The notes under the pieces are model-generated. The model saw only the letters and a list, made by a program, of their open reading frames with translations, did no database searches and was not told where the DNA came from. Source: Bog-375 sp049698695 (lineage in GTDB: Bacteria; Acidobacteriota; Terriglobia; Bryobacterales; Bryobacteraceae). Taken from it: DNA of 64,000 nt. The position numbers and the translations under genes are program-made. The first letter of the stretch is position 1, and each line of letters starts with the position of its first letter. The DNA lies in assembly GCA_049698695.1 (NCBI GenBank), contig JBAVYH010000201.1, positions 27,314 to 91,313 on the forward strand. Direction: 5' to 3'. Positions 54,032 to 63,278 of the stretch are shown here, piece after piece.

Positions 54032-55702
54032 ATGTCGGCCGCGCAAACCAGCCAACCCGGTAGGGAGCCTGCCGAAAGGCAGAAAATCAAGATTCTCCTG
54101 GTCGATGATACGCCGGAGAACCTTGTGTCCCTGGAGGCGACGCTGGGAGGGCTCGGCGAAGAGCTGGTGATTGCCCGCTCCGGCAAGGAAGCCCTTCGCC
54201 ACCTTCTCAACGATGATTTCGCGGCGGTGCTGTTGGATGTGAGGATGCCCGAAATGGACGGCTTCGAAACCGCGGAGCTGATACGCAGCCGGCCACGAAC
54301 GAAGCACGTCCCCATTCTCTTTCTCACCGGCTATCGAAATGAGGAACACCTGTTTCGGGGCTATCACCTGGGCGCCGTCGATTTTCTGTTCAAGCCCATC
54401 GTGCCAGAGGTTCTGCGCTCCAAGGTGGCCGTATTCGTCGAACTAAGCCGCGGCAACGCCAAGCTGCAGAAACAGGCGGAGACCCTGCGAAGGCAGGCGG
54501 AAGTGCTACAAAAGGCCGAGCAGCGGTTCCGGTCGCTTCTGGAGGCCGCTCCGGAGGCGATGGTGGTTTGCCGCCCTGACGGCGAGATTGTAATGGTGAA
54601 TTCGCAGGCCGAGGTCCTCTTCGGTTGCGGCCGCGGCAAACTGATTTCGCAGAACATCCGGACTCTAGTGCCGGGTTGGAGCTTCGAGTTTCGCCCGGTC
54701 TGGGACGAAGACTATACCCACATCAAGACTCAACCCGCGGAGCGCGCCGTGGAATTGCATGCGCTTCGCAACGGCGTTGCGTTTCCAGTTGAGATCAGTC
54801 TCAGCCCGCTACAGATCGAGGAAGGTACGGTAATCACCACCGCGATTCGCGATATCACCGAACGCAAGAAGGCCGAGGAACAGATCCGCCAACTGAACGC
54901 CAGGCTGGAAGAACGCGTGCTGGAGCGGACTGAGGAACTCATGCGCTCCAATGAAGAGTTGCAGCAGTTCGCCTACATCGCCAGCCACGATCTGCAGGAG
55001 CCACTGCGCACCGTATCGGTCTACGCTCAACTTCTCGCCAAGCGCTACCAAGGGCGTGTCGGCGATGACGCCGATCAGTTCATTGACTTTATCGTCGGTA
55101 GTGCCGAGCGCATGGAAAAGCTGATCCATGACCTGCTGGACTTTTCGCGGGTCGACGCCCGCGGCGCCGATTTCTTTACGAAAACCGACTGCAATACCGC
55201 GCTGGATGACGCCGTCCGCAACTTACAATCGTTGATCGAAGAGAGTGGTGCTGTCATTACACCCGAGCCACTGCCCTGCGTCACCGGAGACCCGGTCCAA
55301 GTGACCAGGCTTTTTCAAAACCTGCTCGTCAACTCCATCAAATATAGATCGGAGGACATCCCGCGCATACATGTAGCCGCACAGACCGGCGACGGCGAGA
55401 TTCTCTTTTCGGTGAGTGACAACGGAATCGGCATCGAGCCTCAGTATGCGGAGAAAATCTTCGGCATCTTTCGTTGTTTGCAGCCGCGCGACAGAAGTTC
55501 CGGCAGCGGCATGGGTCTGGCGATCTGTCGAAAAATCGTAACCCGCCACGGCGGTCGCATTTGGGTGGAATCCAACCTTGGCAGTGGTGCCACGTTTTAC
55601 TTCACCTTGCCTGGGTCTTCGAACGCGGCAGCAAGGTCGGATTCATCGTCTGGTCGATGCGGATCAGTCGGACCGGTGCCGCAACAGGGACAGGGCACCT
55701 GA
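54032..55702 (+). CDS. REC-PAS histidine kinase
   Basis: A 556-residue soluble kinase with an N-terminal receiver. The receiver (~18-135) has KILLVDDTPENLVSLEATLG, FAAVLLDVRMPEMDGFE and LFKPIVPEV. A coiled coil leads to a PAS domain (~170-285, RSLLEAAPEAMVVCRPDGEI) and the link DITERKKAEEQIRQLNARLE. HisKA has YIASHDLQEPLRTVSVYAQL, and HATPase_c has FSVSDNGIGIEPQYAEKIF and SGSGMGLAICRKIVTRHGG, ending ATFYFTLP. The 29 residues after that are Ser/Gly/Gln-rich, unlike the family, and lie over an antisense zinc-ribbon frame. It begins 9 bases after the giant kinase, so they are co-transcribed, and its receiver may accept phosphate from it. Confidence 0.92.
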   Translation: MSAAQTSQPGREPAERQKIKILLVDDTPENLVSLEATLGGLGEELVIARSGKEALRHLLNDDFAAVLLDVRMPEMDGFETAELIRSRPRTKHVPILFLTGYRNEEHLFRGYHLGAVDFLFKPIVPEVLRSKVAVFVELSRGNAKLQKQAETLRRQAEVLQKAEQRFRSLLEAAPEAMVVCRPDGEIVMVNSQAEVLFGCGRGKLISQNIRTLVPGWSFEFRPVWDEDYTHIKTQPAERAVELHALRNGVAFPVEISLSPLQIEEGTVITTAIRDITERKKAEEQIRQLNARLEERVLERTEELMRSNEELQQFAYIASHDLQEPLRTVSVYAQLLAKRYQGRVGDDADQFIDFIVGSAERMEKLIHDLLDFSRVDARGADFFTKTDCNTALDDAVRNLQSLIEESGAVITPEPLPCVTGDPVQVTRLFQNLLVNSIKYRSEDIPRIHVAAQTGDGEILFSVSDNGIGIEPQYAEKIFGIFRCLQPRDRSSGSGMGLAICRKIVTRHGGRIWVESNLGSGATFYFTLPGSSNAAARSDSSSGRCGSVGPVPQQGQGT

Positions 55703-55746
55703 GACTCATTGTCCGGATCAAATCCGAAGCTGCACTCGGTGCACAT
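55597..55746 (-). CDS. Putative 49-residue zinc-ribbon microprotein, antisense to a kinase 3' end
   Basis: ATG 55746 to TAA 55597 encodes MCTECSFGFDPDNESQVPCP followed by CCGTGPTDPHRPDDESDLAA and nine more residues. Cysteines form CTEC and CPCCG, a compact zinc ribbon, followed by an acidic tail. A GAGGGAG ribosome site lies 10 bases upstream of the ATG. The frame overlaps the last 106 bases of the kinase gene in the opposite direction, exactly where the kinase has left its conserved domain. The Cys spacing is unlikely for an antisense shadow, but no homologue can be checked here. Confidence 0.45.
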   Translation of the reverse strand: MCTECSFGFDPDNESQVPCPCCGTGPTDPHRPDDESDLAAAFEDPGKVK

Positions 55747-56041
55747 TTCGGGCGGACTCCCTCGCTTGCCTCAGTCTAAGACCATTTCGAAAATTGCGCC
55801 AAAAAGTAGCGGCGGCCGAACACAAATCCCAACCCCCTTAATACCAGCCTTAACTCAGCTGCAAGTGATTGAATTACAAATAGATAACTGTCGATAGCCT
55901 GACCCGAGCGCACGAGCGCGGATCGCAAGTTCCGCTGAAACACCCGGCCTGGCTCGCGTCCCGTACCTGCATCGGAGACAGTGAGTAAGCGTCCGGTCTT
56001 GACTGCCGGGCATCATTGTTCTCCCAAACATCTAGGGGAAA
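55747..56041. other. Intergenic region without a recognised gene
   Basis: About 295 bases between the zinc-ribbon frame and the stop of the thioredoxin-like gene, AT-richer than its neighbours around 55860-55900. It would hold the promoter of the minus-strand microprotein. No terminator with a T-run and no conserved element is seen. Confidence 0.3.
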
Positions 56042-56605
56042 TCAAGGCGCTTGTCCGAGTGGGCCGCCCAGCAGTCTCTCGATCCCCTGGGCAAGAATCG
56101 CGGGAAGGGTTCGCCCCTGCCACCTTTGTACGATGGTCCCGTCGATAGCAATCAGGAACGTGGCGGGGACCTCTCTGACTCCAAGTTGACGGGCTAGCCG
56201 ACCATTCTGGTCGCGCAGCAACGGGAACTTGAGGTGCCAGTCGTAGCTGGCGTTGAGGACGGCATCGTGCGACGGCTGCGAGCCAGGCACGAGAACCGAG
56301 GCATCGACAATTGCGACTCTTAGTCCGCGGGGGCCGTATTGCTGAGCCATGCTGGCCAGGAACACGACTTGATTGCGCGAAGGAGTGTCGGCGGTGTCGG
56401 GGACCGTTTGCAGGAACGCGAGAAGGAGAGGCTGCGCGGGTAGGGCACGAAGATGGAATGCGCCACCGCGGACATCCGGCAGAGTGAGATCGGGCAAAGT
56501 GGAGACGGGCCCGGATCGGCAGGAGGTGGTCAGGGTGAGGATAAAGACCGCGCAGAACGGCAAGACCAGTGCGCGGCTTTTCGTTTCCGAGACGGTCTCC
56601 GGCAT
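56042..56605 (-). CDS. Thioredoxin-fold lipoprotein without the CxxC site
   Basis: A 187-residue AhpC/TSA-TlpA-like protein. Residues ~12-31 form a lipoprotein signal (VLPFCAVFILTLTTSC, with Cys at the lipobox end). The fold is shown by LPDLTLPDVRGGAFHLRALP, LRVAIVDASV, the FPLLRDQNGRLARQLGV region with the cis-Pro motif VPATFLI, and DGTIVQRWQG. Where TlpA-type proteins have W-C-x-x-C, this one reads FLQTVPDTADTPS, so it cannot do thiol exchange. It starts 10 bases after the beta-helix gene on the same strand (ATG 56605), suggesting an operon of two exported proteins. Confidence 0.75.
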   Translation of the reverse strand: MPETVSETKSRALVLPFCAVFILTLTTSCRSGPVSTLPDLTLPDVRGGAFHLRALPAQPLLLAFLQTVPDTADTPSRNQVVFLASMAQQYGPRGLRVAIVDASVLVPGSQPSHDAVLNASYDWHLKFPLLRDQNGRLARQLGVREVPATFLIAIDGTIVQRWQGRTLPAILAQGIERLLGGPLGQAP

Positions 56606-56615
56606 TGTGCGGCCT

Positions 56616-58340
56616 TCATTGCCACGCGCCGATGTTGTAGCCGGAGCCAGTAGGCAGCGGATTGCCCCAGAAATCCTGAGTGCCCATCGAACATGTGCCG
56701 GCAATGCCGCTGCAGACGTTCACTCCGTCGCCGATGGCCGGCGACCCCGGCAACAGCGTGAAAGCCGAAGTGGGCCGGCCCACACTGTGATACGACGGTG
56801 TGTTCAACATGGGATCGGTGTAGAGGCTGTGCGCATCCTGGCCTGACGCTGATTGGTAGGATGCGAAGCTGGTGTAATCGACGCCGTTGAAATTCCAGTC
56901 GGGCTGTGCGCCGACGGTCCAATAGATGTTGTTGTCGAGCGCGAAATCGGACGTGGTCAGCACCAGATTCGGCACAGTCGAGTAGATGATGTTGTTCTTG
57001 AAAAAATTGGGATTGGTGCCGCTGAAATTAGCGTTGACGGTGTTGAAGGCGGGGCCCGGAGTGGCGGGGTTCCAATAAAAGGTGTTGTTGTAAACCTGTA
57101 CGCCGTCGAGGGTCCCGCTGATGGCGGCGCCGTTCGTGTTCATGAAAATCTCACCCGGATCGGGGCTGTTGGCCAACCGCGTATTATTCGAGCAGACGTT
57201 ATATCGGATGATGCTGCCGGTGTTGGCGAGATTGTTCGCGCTGAACACGGAGACGCAGTAGCCGATGGAATCATGGCCGTAGTTGTATTGGACGATATTG
57301 TCAGTGTTCCAGACGTCAATGTCAAAGTCACCGCCATCCCACAGACTATAGTCTTGAATGTCGTAGGACTCATTGTTTTGAATCACGCAGGTGTGGCAAT
57401 ATAAATCCATAAGTCCACCGGTTCCGCCACCGCATCCGGGATTGGGAGGGCATTGTCCGCTGTTGTGGACCACATTGTTCTGCATCAGGCCATTGGTTAC
57501 GACAAAGAGCGTGATGCCTATTGCAGAGACGTTGTACACCGAGGAGTTTTGTACGGTGATGTTGTTCCCCAGCAGCGCAGGCGATGTCGAAGTCGCGAAC
57601 ACCCCTGCATCGATGAAAATGCCGTTGTAAACCGGACTGTCATGGGCTATCACGCCATCGATCACTATGTCGTTGATGGTTTCCCCGGCATTCCCGATCG
57701 TAATAAAAACCTCTCCCGAGTCATTCCCAACGGCGGTGTGATGCGCGCCATGGATGTTTAGATTGGTCAACCGGAAGTGAGTATAGGCAGTGTTCGGCGC
57801 GGTGCCTGCGATATTGACGCCGTAATAATTGCCGCCGACTACTTCCAGATTGTTGATCTCCCATCCCTGCTGGCCGATCAACTGCACCGCTGCAGTGTTC
57901 ATTCCGCCATCGATGATCGGCTGAGGCCCGGTGCCGTAGGCGTCGATCACGATGGGCGAGCGGGTGCTGCCAGACCCGAGTGGCTCCAATATGCCGTTGC
58001 AGGTTGTCCCGCGATTGAAGAGAATTCTATCTCCAGGGTGGAAAGTCGTGGCGCTGACCGAGGCCAGCGTATTCCACGGGCTGGATTCAGTCCCAGTGCC
58101 GTTGCTCGCGGCGGAGCAGTCTACATAGTAGGAGGCTGCTGCCACCGGGCGGCGGGGGGGTAGGCCAGGGGGGCGTGGCGGGCGAGGGGGTCCGGGGTAG
58201 GCGAGGGGAGTCGAGGAGGGGCCGGAGTAGGGCTGGTCGCGGCCGCCGGCCGTGAGGCAGATCAAAAACACCAGGGCGATGTACCCGAGAGATTTCAGTC
58301 GGGGCGGCCGTTTGGGCTGAATCGACTCCGAGATGACCAT
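56616..58340 (-). CDS. Secreted right-handed parallel beta-helix protein
   Basis: A 574-residue protein from ATG 58340. A signal/anchor helix (LGYIALVFLICLTAGG, ~20-35) is followed by a Pro/Arg-rich linker (YPGPPRPPRPPGLPPRRP). The body is a parallel beta-helix: it opens YYVDCSAASNGTGTESSPWN and has repeated Asn-rich rungs such as NNITVQNSSVYNVSAIG, IIRYNVCSNNTRLAN and VQVYNNTFYWNPA. The fold is shared with pectate-lyase-like polysaccharide enzymes and surface adhesins; no catalytic triad is identified. In-frame ATGs at 58427 and 58484 are alternative starts that lengthen the cytoplasmic side. Confidence 0.75.
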   Translation of the reverse strand: MVISESIQPKRPPRLKSLGYIALVFLICLTAGGRDQPYSGPSSTPLAYPGPPRPPRPPGLPPRRPVAAASYYVDCSAASNGTGTESSPWNTLASVSATTFHPGDRILFNRGTTCNGILEPLGSGSTRSPIVIDAYGTGPQPIIDGGMNTAAVQLIGQQGWEINNLEVVGGNYYGVNIAGTAPNTAYTHFRLTNLNIHGAHHTAVGNDSGEVFITIGNAGETINDIVIDGVIAHDSPVYNGIFIDAGVFATSTSPALLGNNITVQNSSVYNVSAIGITLFVVTNGLMQNNVVHNSGQCPPNPGCGGGTGGLMDLYCHTCVIQNNESYDIQDYSLWDGGDFDIDVWNTDNIVQYNYGHDSIGYCVSVFSANNLANTGSIIRYNVCSNNTRLANSPDPGEIFMNTNGAAISGTLDGVQVYNNTFYWNPATPGPAFNTVNANFSGTNPNFFKNNIIYSTVPNLVLTTSDFALDNNIYWTVGAQPDWNFNGVDYTSFASYQSASGQDAHSLYTDPMLNTPSYHSVGRPTSAFTLLPGSPAIGDGVNVCSGIAGTCSMGTQDFWGNPLPTGSGYNIGAWQ

Positions 58341-58714
58341 CCCTGCGGCTCCGATAGCGGCGGCAGGCACTCTGTCCGGGATCTCCTTTTTGAACTCCAA
58401 ATGACGGCTATCATTATCCTGCACCATTCTTGTTCGCGTCAATGTGGAGCGGCGCCAAACCTCACGGCTCGTGTTCGACTCCACGAACGCTCCGGGAAAA
58501 CCCTGTCTTCCAGCTAATCCAAAGTGGCTCCTTCATTCTAAAGCACAGGAGTACAGAGTCCGTGAAAAAACCGTGAGGCTCTGCTCCTGGCGGTTCTCCA
58601 ATGCCTTAAATCCTCAGACGATCCCTCCGCCCTGATACCGCTTGCAAAACACGTCGATACAATATAGGGAGTGACGTACACGATCTGTGCCGGCGAGGGC
58701 GGCTCGAAACACGC

Positions 58715-59524
58715 ATGAGCAAACCCATCGGCATTTTTGATTCGGGCGTCGGCGGACTCACCGTATTGAAAGCACTGCGCGGCAGGCTTCCACATAGCGA
58801 TTTTGTCTACGTGGGCGACACCGCGCGCGTCCCCTACGGACGCAAGCCGAAAGAAATGGTGCGCGGCTTCGCCAACGAGATCGCCTGTTTTCTTCAAAAC
58901 CTCGACGTCTCGGCGATTGTGGTCGCCTGCAATACGGCCTCAGCGTGTGCCCTTCCGGACCTCGCGGAACGAATGCCGGTTCCGGTGTGGGGCGTGATTG
59001 ACCCCGGCGTTGAGGCGGCGCGGCGCGTGACGCAGACCGGGCACGTTGGCGTGATCGGCACTAAGGGAACGATTGCGAGTGGCGTGTATCAGAGCAAGCT
59101 GGTCGCGTCGGGGCTTATTGTGTGGGCGCAGGCTTGTCCGCTGTTCGTCCACCTGGTGGAAGAGGGACTGTCGGATTCGAGCGAGGCGGAAGTTTTGACG
59201 CGGCACTACTTGTCCGGTATGCCCCAGATTGACACGCTCATATTGGGCTGCACGCATTATCCGGTACTTGCACCCGTCATCCAGCGCGTGGTGGGCTCGG
59301 GGGTGACGCTGGTGTCGAGCGCGGAGGTCACGGCTGACGTGGTGTCGCGCGCGCTTTTGGACTCGCCCGACGGGACTGGCCGCGTGACACACTACGTCAC
59401 CGGCGGCGTGCCTGCGTATCAGCACACGGCAGAGGTGATCGGCGGAGTGGATGGCCGGGTGATTCCGCTCGATGTTACTAGGCTGGCGGACGCGGGCGTG
59501 ATCGCCGGGCGAACGCCGGCGTAA
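58715..59524 (+). CDS. murI: Glutamate racemase
   Basis: A 269-residue cofactor-independent racemase that makes D-glutamate for peptidoglycan. The two catalytic cysteines are in VVACNTASACALPDL and LGCTHYPVLAP. The N terminus is IGIFDSGVGGLTVLKAL, with the acid pair DSG, and YVGDTARVPYG follows. Length is typical. The ATG at 58715 follows a purine-poor region with a TACAAT-like -10 about 55 bases upstream; the gene is monocistronic. Confidence 0.95.
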   Translation: MSKPIGIFDSGVGGLTVLKALRGRLPHSDFVYVGDTARVPYGRKPKEMVRGFANEIACFLQNLDVSAIVVACNTASACALPDLAERMPVPVWGVIDPGVEAARRVTQTGHVGVIGTKGTIASGVYQSKLVASGLIVWAQACPLFVHLVEEGLSDSSEAEVLTRHYLSGMPQIDTLILGCTHYPVLAPVIQRVVGSGVTLVSSAEVTADVVSRALLDSPDGTGRVTHYVTGGVPAYQHTAEVIGGVDGRVIPLDVTRLADAGVIAGRTPA

Positions 59525-59918
59525 TCAACTTAGGCTGCGCGAACTGGCACACGCGATAACCGCCAACGACGAGAAAGGCGCCTGATCGCACGGACCGGAA
59601 TGAACTCGCCTTGCACGTCGTCCGTCGCATTTCCTTTGGTGCCGCCTTCGTAAGCGGCGTGGATGCGATTGGCCGATTCTCCACGTCTACGGCGTATGCG
59701 TTCTCTTCCAATGATGTGAGCACGACTTCACGGGACCGATCCGCCAACCACTCTCGGACCGGCCGACTCGATCGTGCGCGGTGACGCGTGGCTGCTATTT
59801 CTCTCCCCGCTTTCCGATGTCCCCTATCTCGTCCAAAAGCGCGTTTTCTCAGCCACTGCTCAGTTGAACGCCGGCAACAGCCATGCGCTGTTGGAGTATC
59901 CTGACATCAGGTTCTGAC
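59525..59918. other. Intergenic region without a supportable gene
   Basis: A 394-base gap after murI. A minus-strand open frame across 59478-59747 has no signal peptide, domain or conserved pattern that I can recognise. No terminator with a T-run is seen after murI. Confidence 0.35.
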
Positions 59919-60431
59919 ATGCGCATTTTGCTCCCTCTCGCGTTTCTGCTAATCGGCGCAGTTCAGCAGACCCCATCGAGTCTAGCCCCGGCCGAGCCTT
60001 GTTCAGATCCAGGCTACTCCTGGCAAAAGCTGGATGCCATATTTCAGAAAGCAAAGGCTCCCGCGAAGCAGGATCTTGTCGGCACGTGGGTCATGACCGG
60101 GTTTGTGTTGACCGGTAGCTTTGGCGGCGTCCGTAAGGACGTTATCCGATCAGACTGTGCCGGTATAAAGCGGAATGGGAAATTCGAATGGGCGCTGAAA
60201 TTCTCCGCCACGCAGGATGACCACTTGGCCGCCAATTCGAGGAAGATCGGGGATAGCCCGCAGGATAGCAGGATCAGCTTTGAGCCTGATGGGACTCTGA
60301 TTCTGCGACAAGACGACGGGGGTGATTCCATAGTGGTCTACCGCTGCCGAATGAGCGACCCCAAGGCGCTGGTTTGCGTGTACAGCGGCACGCCAGGGCA
60401 TGGGATGGAATTTCGAAAAAAGGAAAAGTAA
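59919..60431 (+). CDS. Exported hypothetical protein
   Basis: A 170-residue product with a short signal peptide (MRILLPLAFLLIGAVQQ, then TPSS). The mature part has a lipocalin-like opening, KQDLVGTWVMTGFVLTG, where the L-x-G-T-W turn is common in secreted small beta-barrels. Later comes FEPDGTLILRQDDGGDSIVV and a terminal pair of Cys residues (YRCRM, LVCVY), perhaps a disulphide. No enzyme family is recognised. ATG at 59919 was chosen because it starts the signal peptide; an upstream in-frame ATG at 59883 does not. Confidence 0.6.
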   Translation: MRILLPLAFLLIGAVQQTPSSLAPAEPCSDPGYSWQKLDAIFQKAKAPAKQDLVGTWVMTGFVLTGSFGGVRKDVIRSDCAGIKRNGKFEWALKFSATQDDHLAANSRKIGDSPQDSRISFEPDGTLILRQDDGGDSIVVYRCRMSDPKALVCVYSGTPGHGMEFRKKEK

Positions 60432-60980
60432 GAACGGTTTGTACACACAACGGACGAGAACTAGAGTTCAGCGGAGAGTGGCCAGCCAGCTCGTCCCAAC
60501 CTCCACCGTTAGGGAAACGGCTGGATTCCTCCCGTGAAACGCCGTCCACGGAAACAGGCGCCCACAAACCCGCATCCGGCTGCGGCCGGCGAAACGCTCA
60601 GGACGAGCCGCGCTCTCCACCTACCCCCGTCGCGCCCACCGCGGCGCGACGGGGCGCTCGATTTCGTGCACGTTGGATTCGTCGAGTGGGCGCGCTGCGG
60701 CGCTCGCGCGGTTTCGCGCGGCTGAGGCCGATCTGGCGATCGCGCACGAGGCCGCCGATGTAAGCGCTTGGGCGAGATCGCCACGAAGGCCGGTCGGCGG
60801 CGTCCACCCAGTCGCTTTCCCGGCAGGCCCGGAGCAGCGTGCGAGCCCGCGGCCGCCAGAGTCTGCGAAAGGCTGCGGCCAAGGCAGTTCGCGCGAAGGG
60901 CGCGGCAGGACTGAAGCGCGCGGCCGTCGCGCGCTGCTTGCCTCGCACTTCTACACAGGGCGAGACGACTAGACGGGTCT
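60432..60980. other. GC-rich region without a supportable gene
   Basis: A 549-base gap before the GH127 stop. Several frames are open on both strands because of extreme GC content. One plus-strand stretch around 60840-60920 reads as Arg/Ala/Lys-rich text (SLRKAAAKAVRAKGAAGLKR), reminiscent of small basic nucleoid proteins, but it has no good start or stop. Possible degenerate gene; not annotated. Confidence 0.3.
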
Positions 60981-62831
60981 TCAGTTCACCGGCATCCAGA
61001 CCCGGTAGCGCGAATCCGGCTGCCACGTGTTGCCGGCCGAGGCGTAATCGCACAGGCGCACCTGGCTGGCTCCGGCGCTGAATGCCATCGTGATTCCCGA
61101 TGGCGGCGCAACTGCTTCGAGCGGTATGAAGCCGTCGTCGCCACCGAAGCCCACCACCGGCTCGCCGATCGCTTCCTGCCCCAACCTGACGTCTCTGGCC
61201 AGGACCACCGGTCCGCGCGCTACCGCGGCGTACGGCCGCGATCCATCCGACGCGCGGAGACTTCTACCGCGCAGATCCAGTTGCAGGCGCACGCGATCGC
61301 CCGCCTTCCAGCGCCTTTCCACCCTGGCGTACGTGCCGGGATGGACATCGTCGATCCTCGAGCCATTCACGCTGAGTGAAGTCCGGGCGCTCCATGCCGG
61401 TATTCGCAAGCGCACCGGGAAAGATTCCGCCCGCGCCGGGCGGAACACCAGCTCTACCACCCCGGAGATCGGATAGCCCGTTCTGGCCTCGATCCGCAGC
61501 GCAGCGCCCGAAGCTAGGCGCAAATCCCAGGCCCCTTCCGAATAGAGGTTAAACGCCGGCCCTTCCGCCCCCATCATCACCGCAACCTGTGGCAGCAGCA
61601 TGACGCCGCGCGGCCCGTTCGCCTCGCAGCAGTTCAGATCCATGCCGCACTGCTTCTCGCCGAATTCGCGCACGCCCTCGAGCGCGCTGTACTTGGCGAA
61701 ACCCGATCCGTCCGGCGTCATCGCCCCCAGCAGCGCATTGTACGCGGCGGTCTCGATCGCGTCCGCGTAACGCGGATCGCCGGTCAGCCGCAGCAAGTGG
61801 GCGCAGAGATGCATCCAGGTCACCGTCACGCAGGTTTCCATGGGATTCTTCGCAGGTTGTGTTTGGCGCGCTCTGCCGCCGTACCAGCACTCTTCCGACG
61901 AACCCGAGCCGGCCACATTGATCTCGCTGTCGAAAATGCTCGCCCAGGTTCGCAACGCCGCGTCCCGGTAGGCCGCCCGTCCGGTTTCGCGGTACAACTC
62001 CAGCAGGCCTGCGTAACACGACATCATCTCATACGCTTTCTCGCCGTTCTCCCAGGAGAACCACTTCTTCGGGCGCGGAAATCGCTCCCCCACCGGAACC
62101 GCGGTGAACGCCTTTTCGATCAACTGCGGCCCCTCCGCCGAGGACCACCGGGAAACGATCCACTCGGCGAAGCGCAGGTACCTCTCGTCGCCGGTGCGGC
62201 GGGAAAGCAGCACCACCGGCTCGAGCACGCTACTCGCTGCCATCCCGCGGTAGAGCCCGCAACGTACGATATCGGCCCCGGAGGGACCCACTTCGGTCAT
62301 CAGGTGCCCGGCCAGCCGGCGGCCACCTTCGAGCGCCGCCTGGTCTCCAGCCATATCGGACCACGCCAGCAAACCGAGCAGCGTGTACTTGCGGCCCCAG
62401 ATGTCCCAGGCTTTCAGGTGACTCCCGGCGGCGTAGTTCCCGATGTATCCATCCGCGGTCTGGGTGGCCAGAAGCGCCTCAACGGAATCGCGCAGCCGCG
62501 CGCGCTCCTCTCTATCGCGCATGTACTGGCACGCGGCGGCAGCCGACAAAAACCATTTGCCCCAGAATTCGGTTTGCCAGCAAGCCGTCTCCGCGCGCTG
62601 GCGAAATGGCGCCACCAGCTTATCCCAGTTCTGTGCGAAGATCCGGTGGCGAACGCACAGGTCGATTTTGCGGCCCACGTACCCGCCCAGGTGAACGTTT
62701 TCCAGCGCGGCCGGCGCCAGCACATCGGCGACACGTTGCCTGGGCTGGCTATCGGAAGACCGCGGCTCCCGCCTGGCGCACGACGTGCCGGCCATGCCCG
62801 GGAGCAATGCGAGAATCTGACGGCGGGTCAA
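60981..62831 (-). CDS. GH127-type beta-L-arabinofuranosidase family protein (DUF1680)
   Basis: A 616-residue exported glycosidase. The leader MTRRQILALLPGMAGTSCAR combines a twin-arginine-like RR and a lipobox-like AGTSC, so it may be a Tat-exported lipoprotein. The (alpha/alpha)6 barrel begins VHLGGYVGRKIDLCVRHRIF. Catalytic and zinc residues of GH127 are visible: Glu332 and Cys334 in METCVTVTW, and the Cys401-Cys402 pair in NCCEANGPRG, with the nucleophile among the latter. Spacing agrees with the characterised HypBA1 layout. A beta-sandwich domain follows (LRIPAWSARTSLSVNG). Likely role: trimming arabinose-containing plant glycans outside the cytoplasm; the exact sugar is inferred. Confidence 0.82.
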   Translation of the reverse strand: MTRRQILALLPGMAGTSCARREPRSSDSQPRQRVADVLAPAALENVHLGGYVGRKIDLCVRHRIFAQNWDKLVAPFRQRAETACWQTEFWGKWFLSAAAACQYMRDREERARLRDSVEALLATQTADGYIGNYAAGSHLKAWDIWGRKYTLLGLLAWSDMAGDQAALEGGRRLAGHLMTEVGPSGADIVRCGLYRGMAASSVLEPVVLLSRRTGDERYLRFAEWIVSRWSSAEGPQLIEKAFTAVPVGERFPRPKKWFSWENGEKAYEMMSCYAGLLELYRETGRAAYRDAALRTWASIFDSEINVAGSGSSEECWYGGRARQTQPAKNPMETCVTVTWMHLCAHLLRLTGDPRYADAIETAAYNALLGAMTPDGSGFAKYSALEGVREFGEKQCGMDLNCCEANGPRGVMLLPQVAVMMGAEGPAFNLYSEGAWDLRLASGAALRIEARTGYPISGVVELVFRPARAESFPVRLRIPAWSARTSLSVNGSRIDDVHPGTYARVERRWKAGDRVRLQLDLRGRSLRASDGSRPYAAVARGPVVLARDVRLGQEAIGEPVVGFGGDDGFIPLEAVAPPSGITMAFSAGASQVRLCDYASAGNTWQPDSRYRVWMPVN

Positions 62832-63278
62832 TTGCCTTCAATCACAATGTAACACCGGCGCACGCAGGCTTCCGCGGAATGCGGGAAGTTCCCCAAGAGC
62901 GGCCAAGATTAAGCAGGCTTCATCAACCCTGGGTCGATACTAGTACGCTACCCGTGAGCCAGCCTTGACAAGGGTCGAGGCCTCCGATACTATCGCAGGG
63001 TCGGAAGTGTTCGATCGGCGGGATGCGTGGAAGGAAGCGGTAAAGGGGCGTTCCGGTGCACCAGCAGATTGTCCGGCTCATCCGTCCTTTGGGAACCACC
63101 TCCGATGAAACTGTCAGGGCACGAAATGCACTAGAATTAGAAGCTTTGGTGCGTTAGAAGATATGGAAGACAGCAAAGTCGTCCGGCGGGCGATTCCCGG
63201 CTCATCGCTGTGCAGCCGGCGGCTCTTGCGCTCGCGCCTGACGCGACAAGCGCCACGTGCAGAGGGAGGGACTTAACA
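62832..63278. other. Intergenic region with a promoter and long leader
   Basis: A 447-base divergent gap between the GH127 gene and the last gene. Apart from the promoter at 62965-62993 and the AGGGAGGG ribosome site, I see no gene or conserved RNA element. A second weak -10 (TAGAAT) lies near 63131. Confidence 0.4.
62965..62993 (+). promoter_or_regulatory. Sigma70-type promoter
   Basis: TTGACA at 62965-62970 and TACTAT at 62988-62993 are separated by exactly 17 bases. The only downstream plus-strand gene begins at 63279, which implies a leader of about 280 bases. Confidence 0.55.

Noticed and set aside
60432..60980. Basic nucleoid-like protein remnant
   Set aside because: Arg/Ala/Lys-rich text appears in one frame, but there is no start, stop or ribosome site that fits, and GC-rich sequence gives such text by chance.
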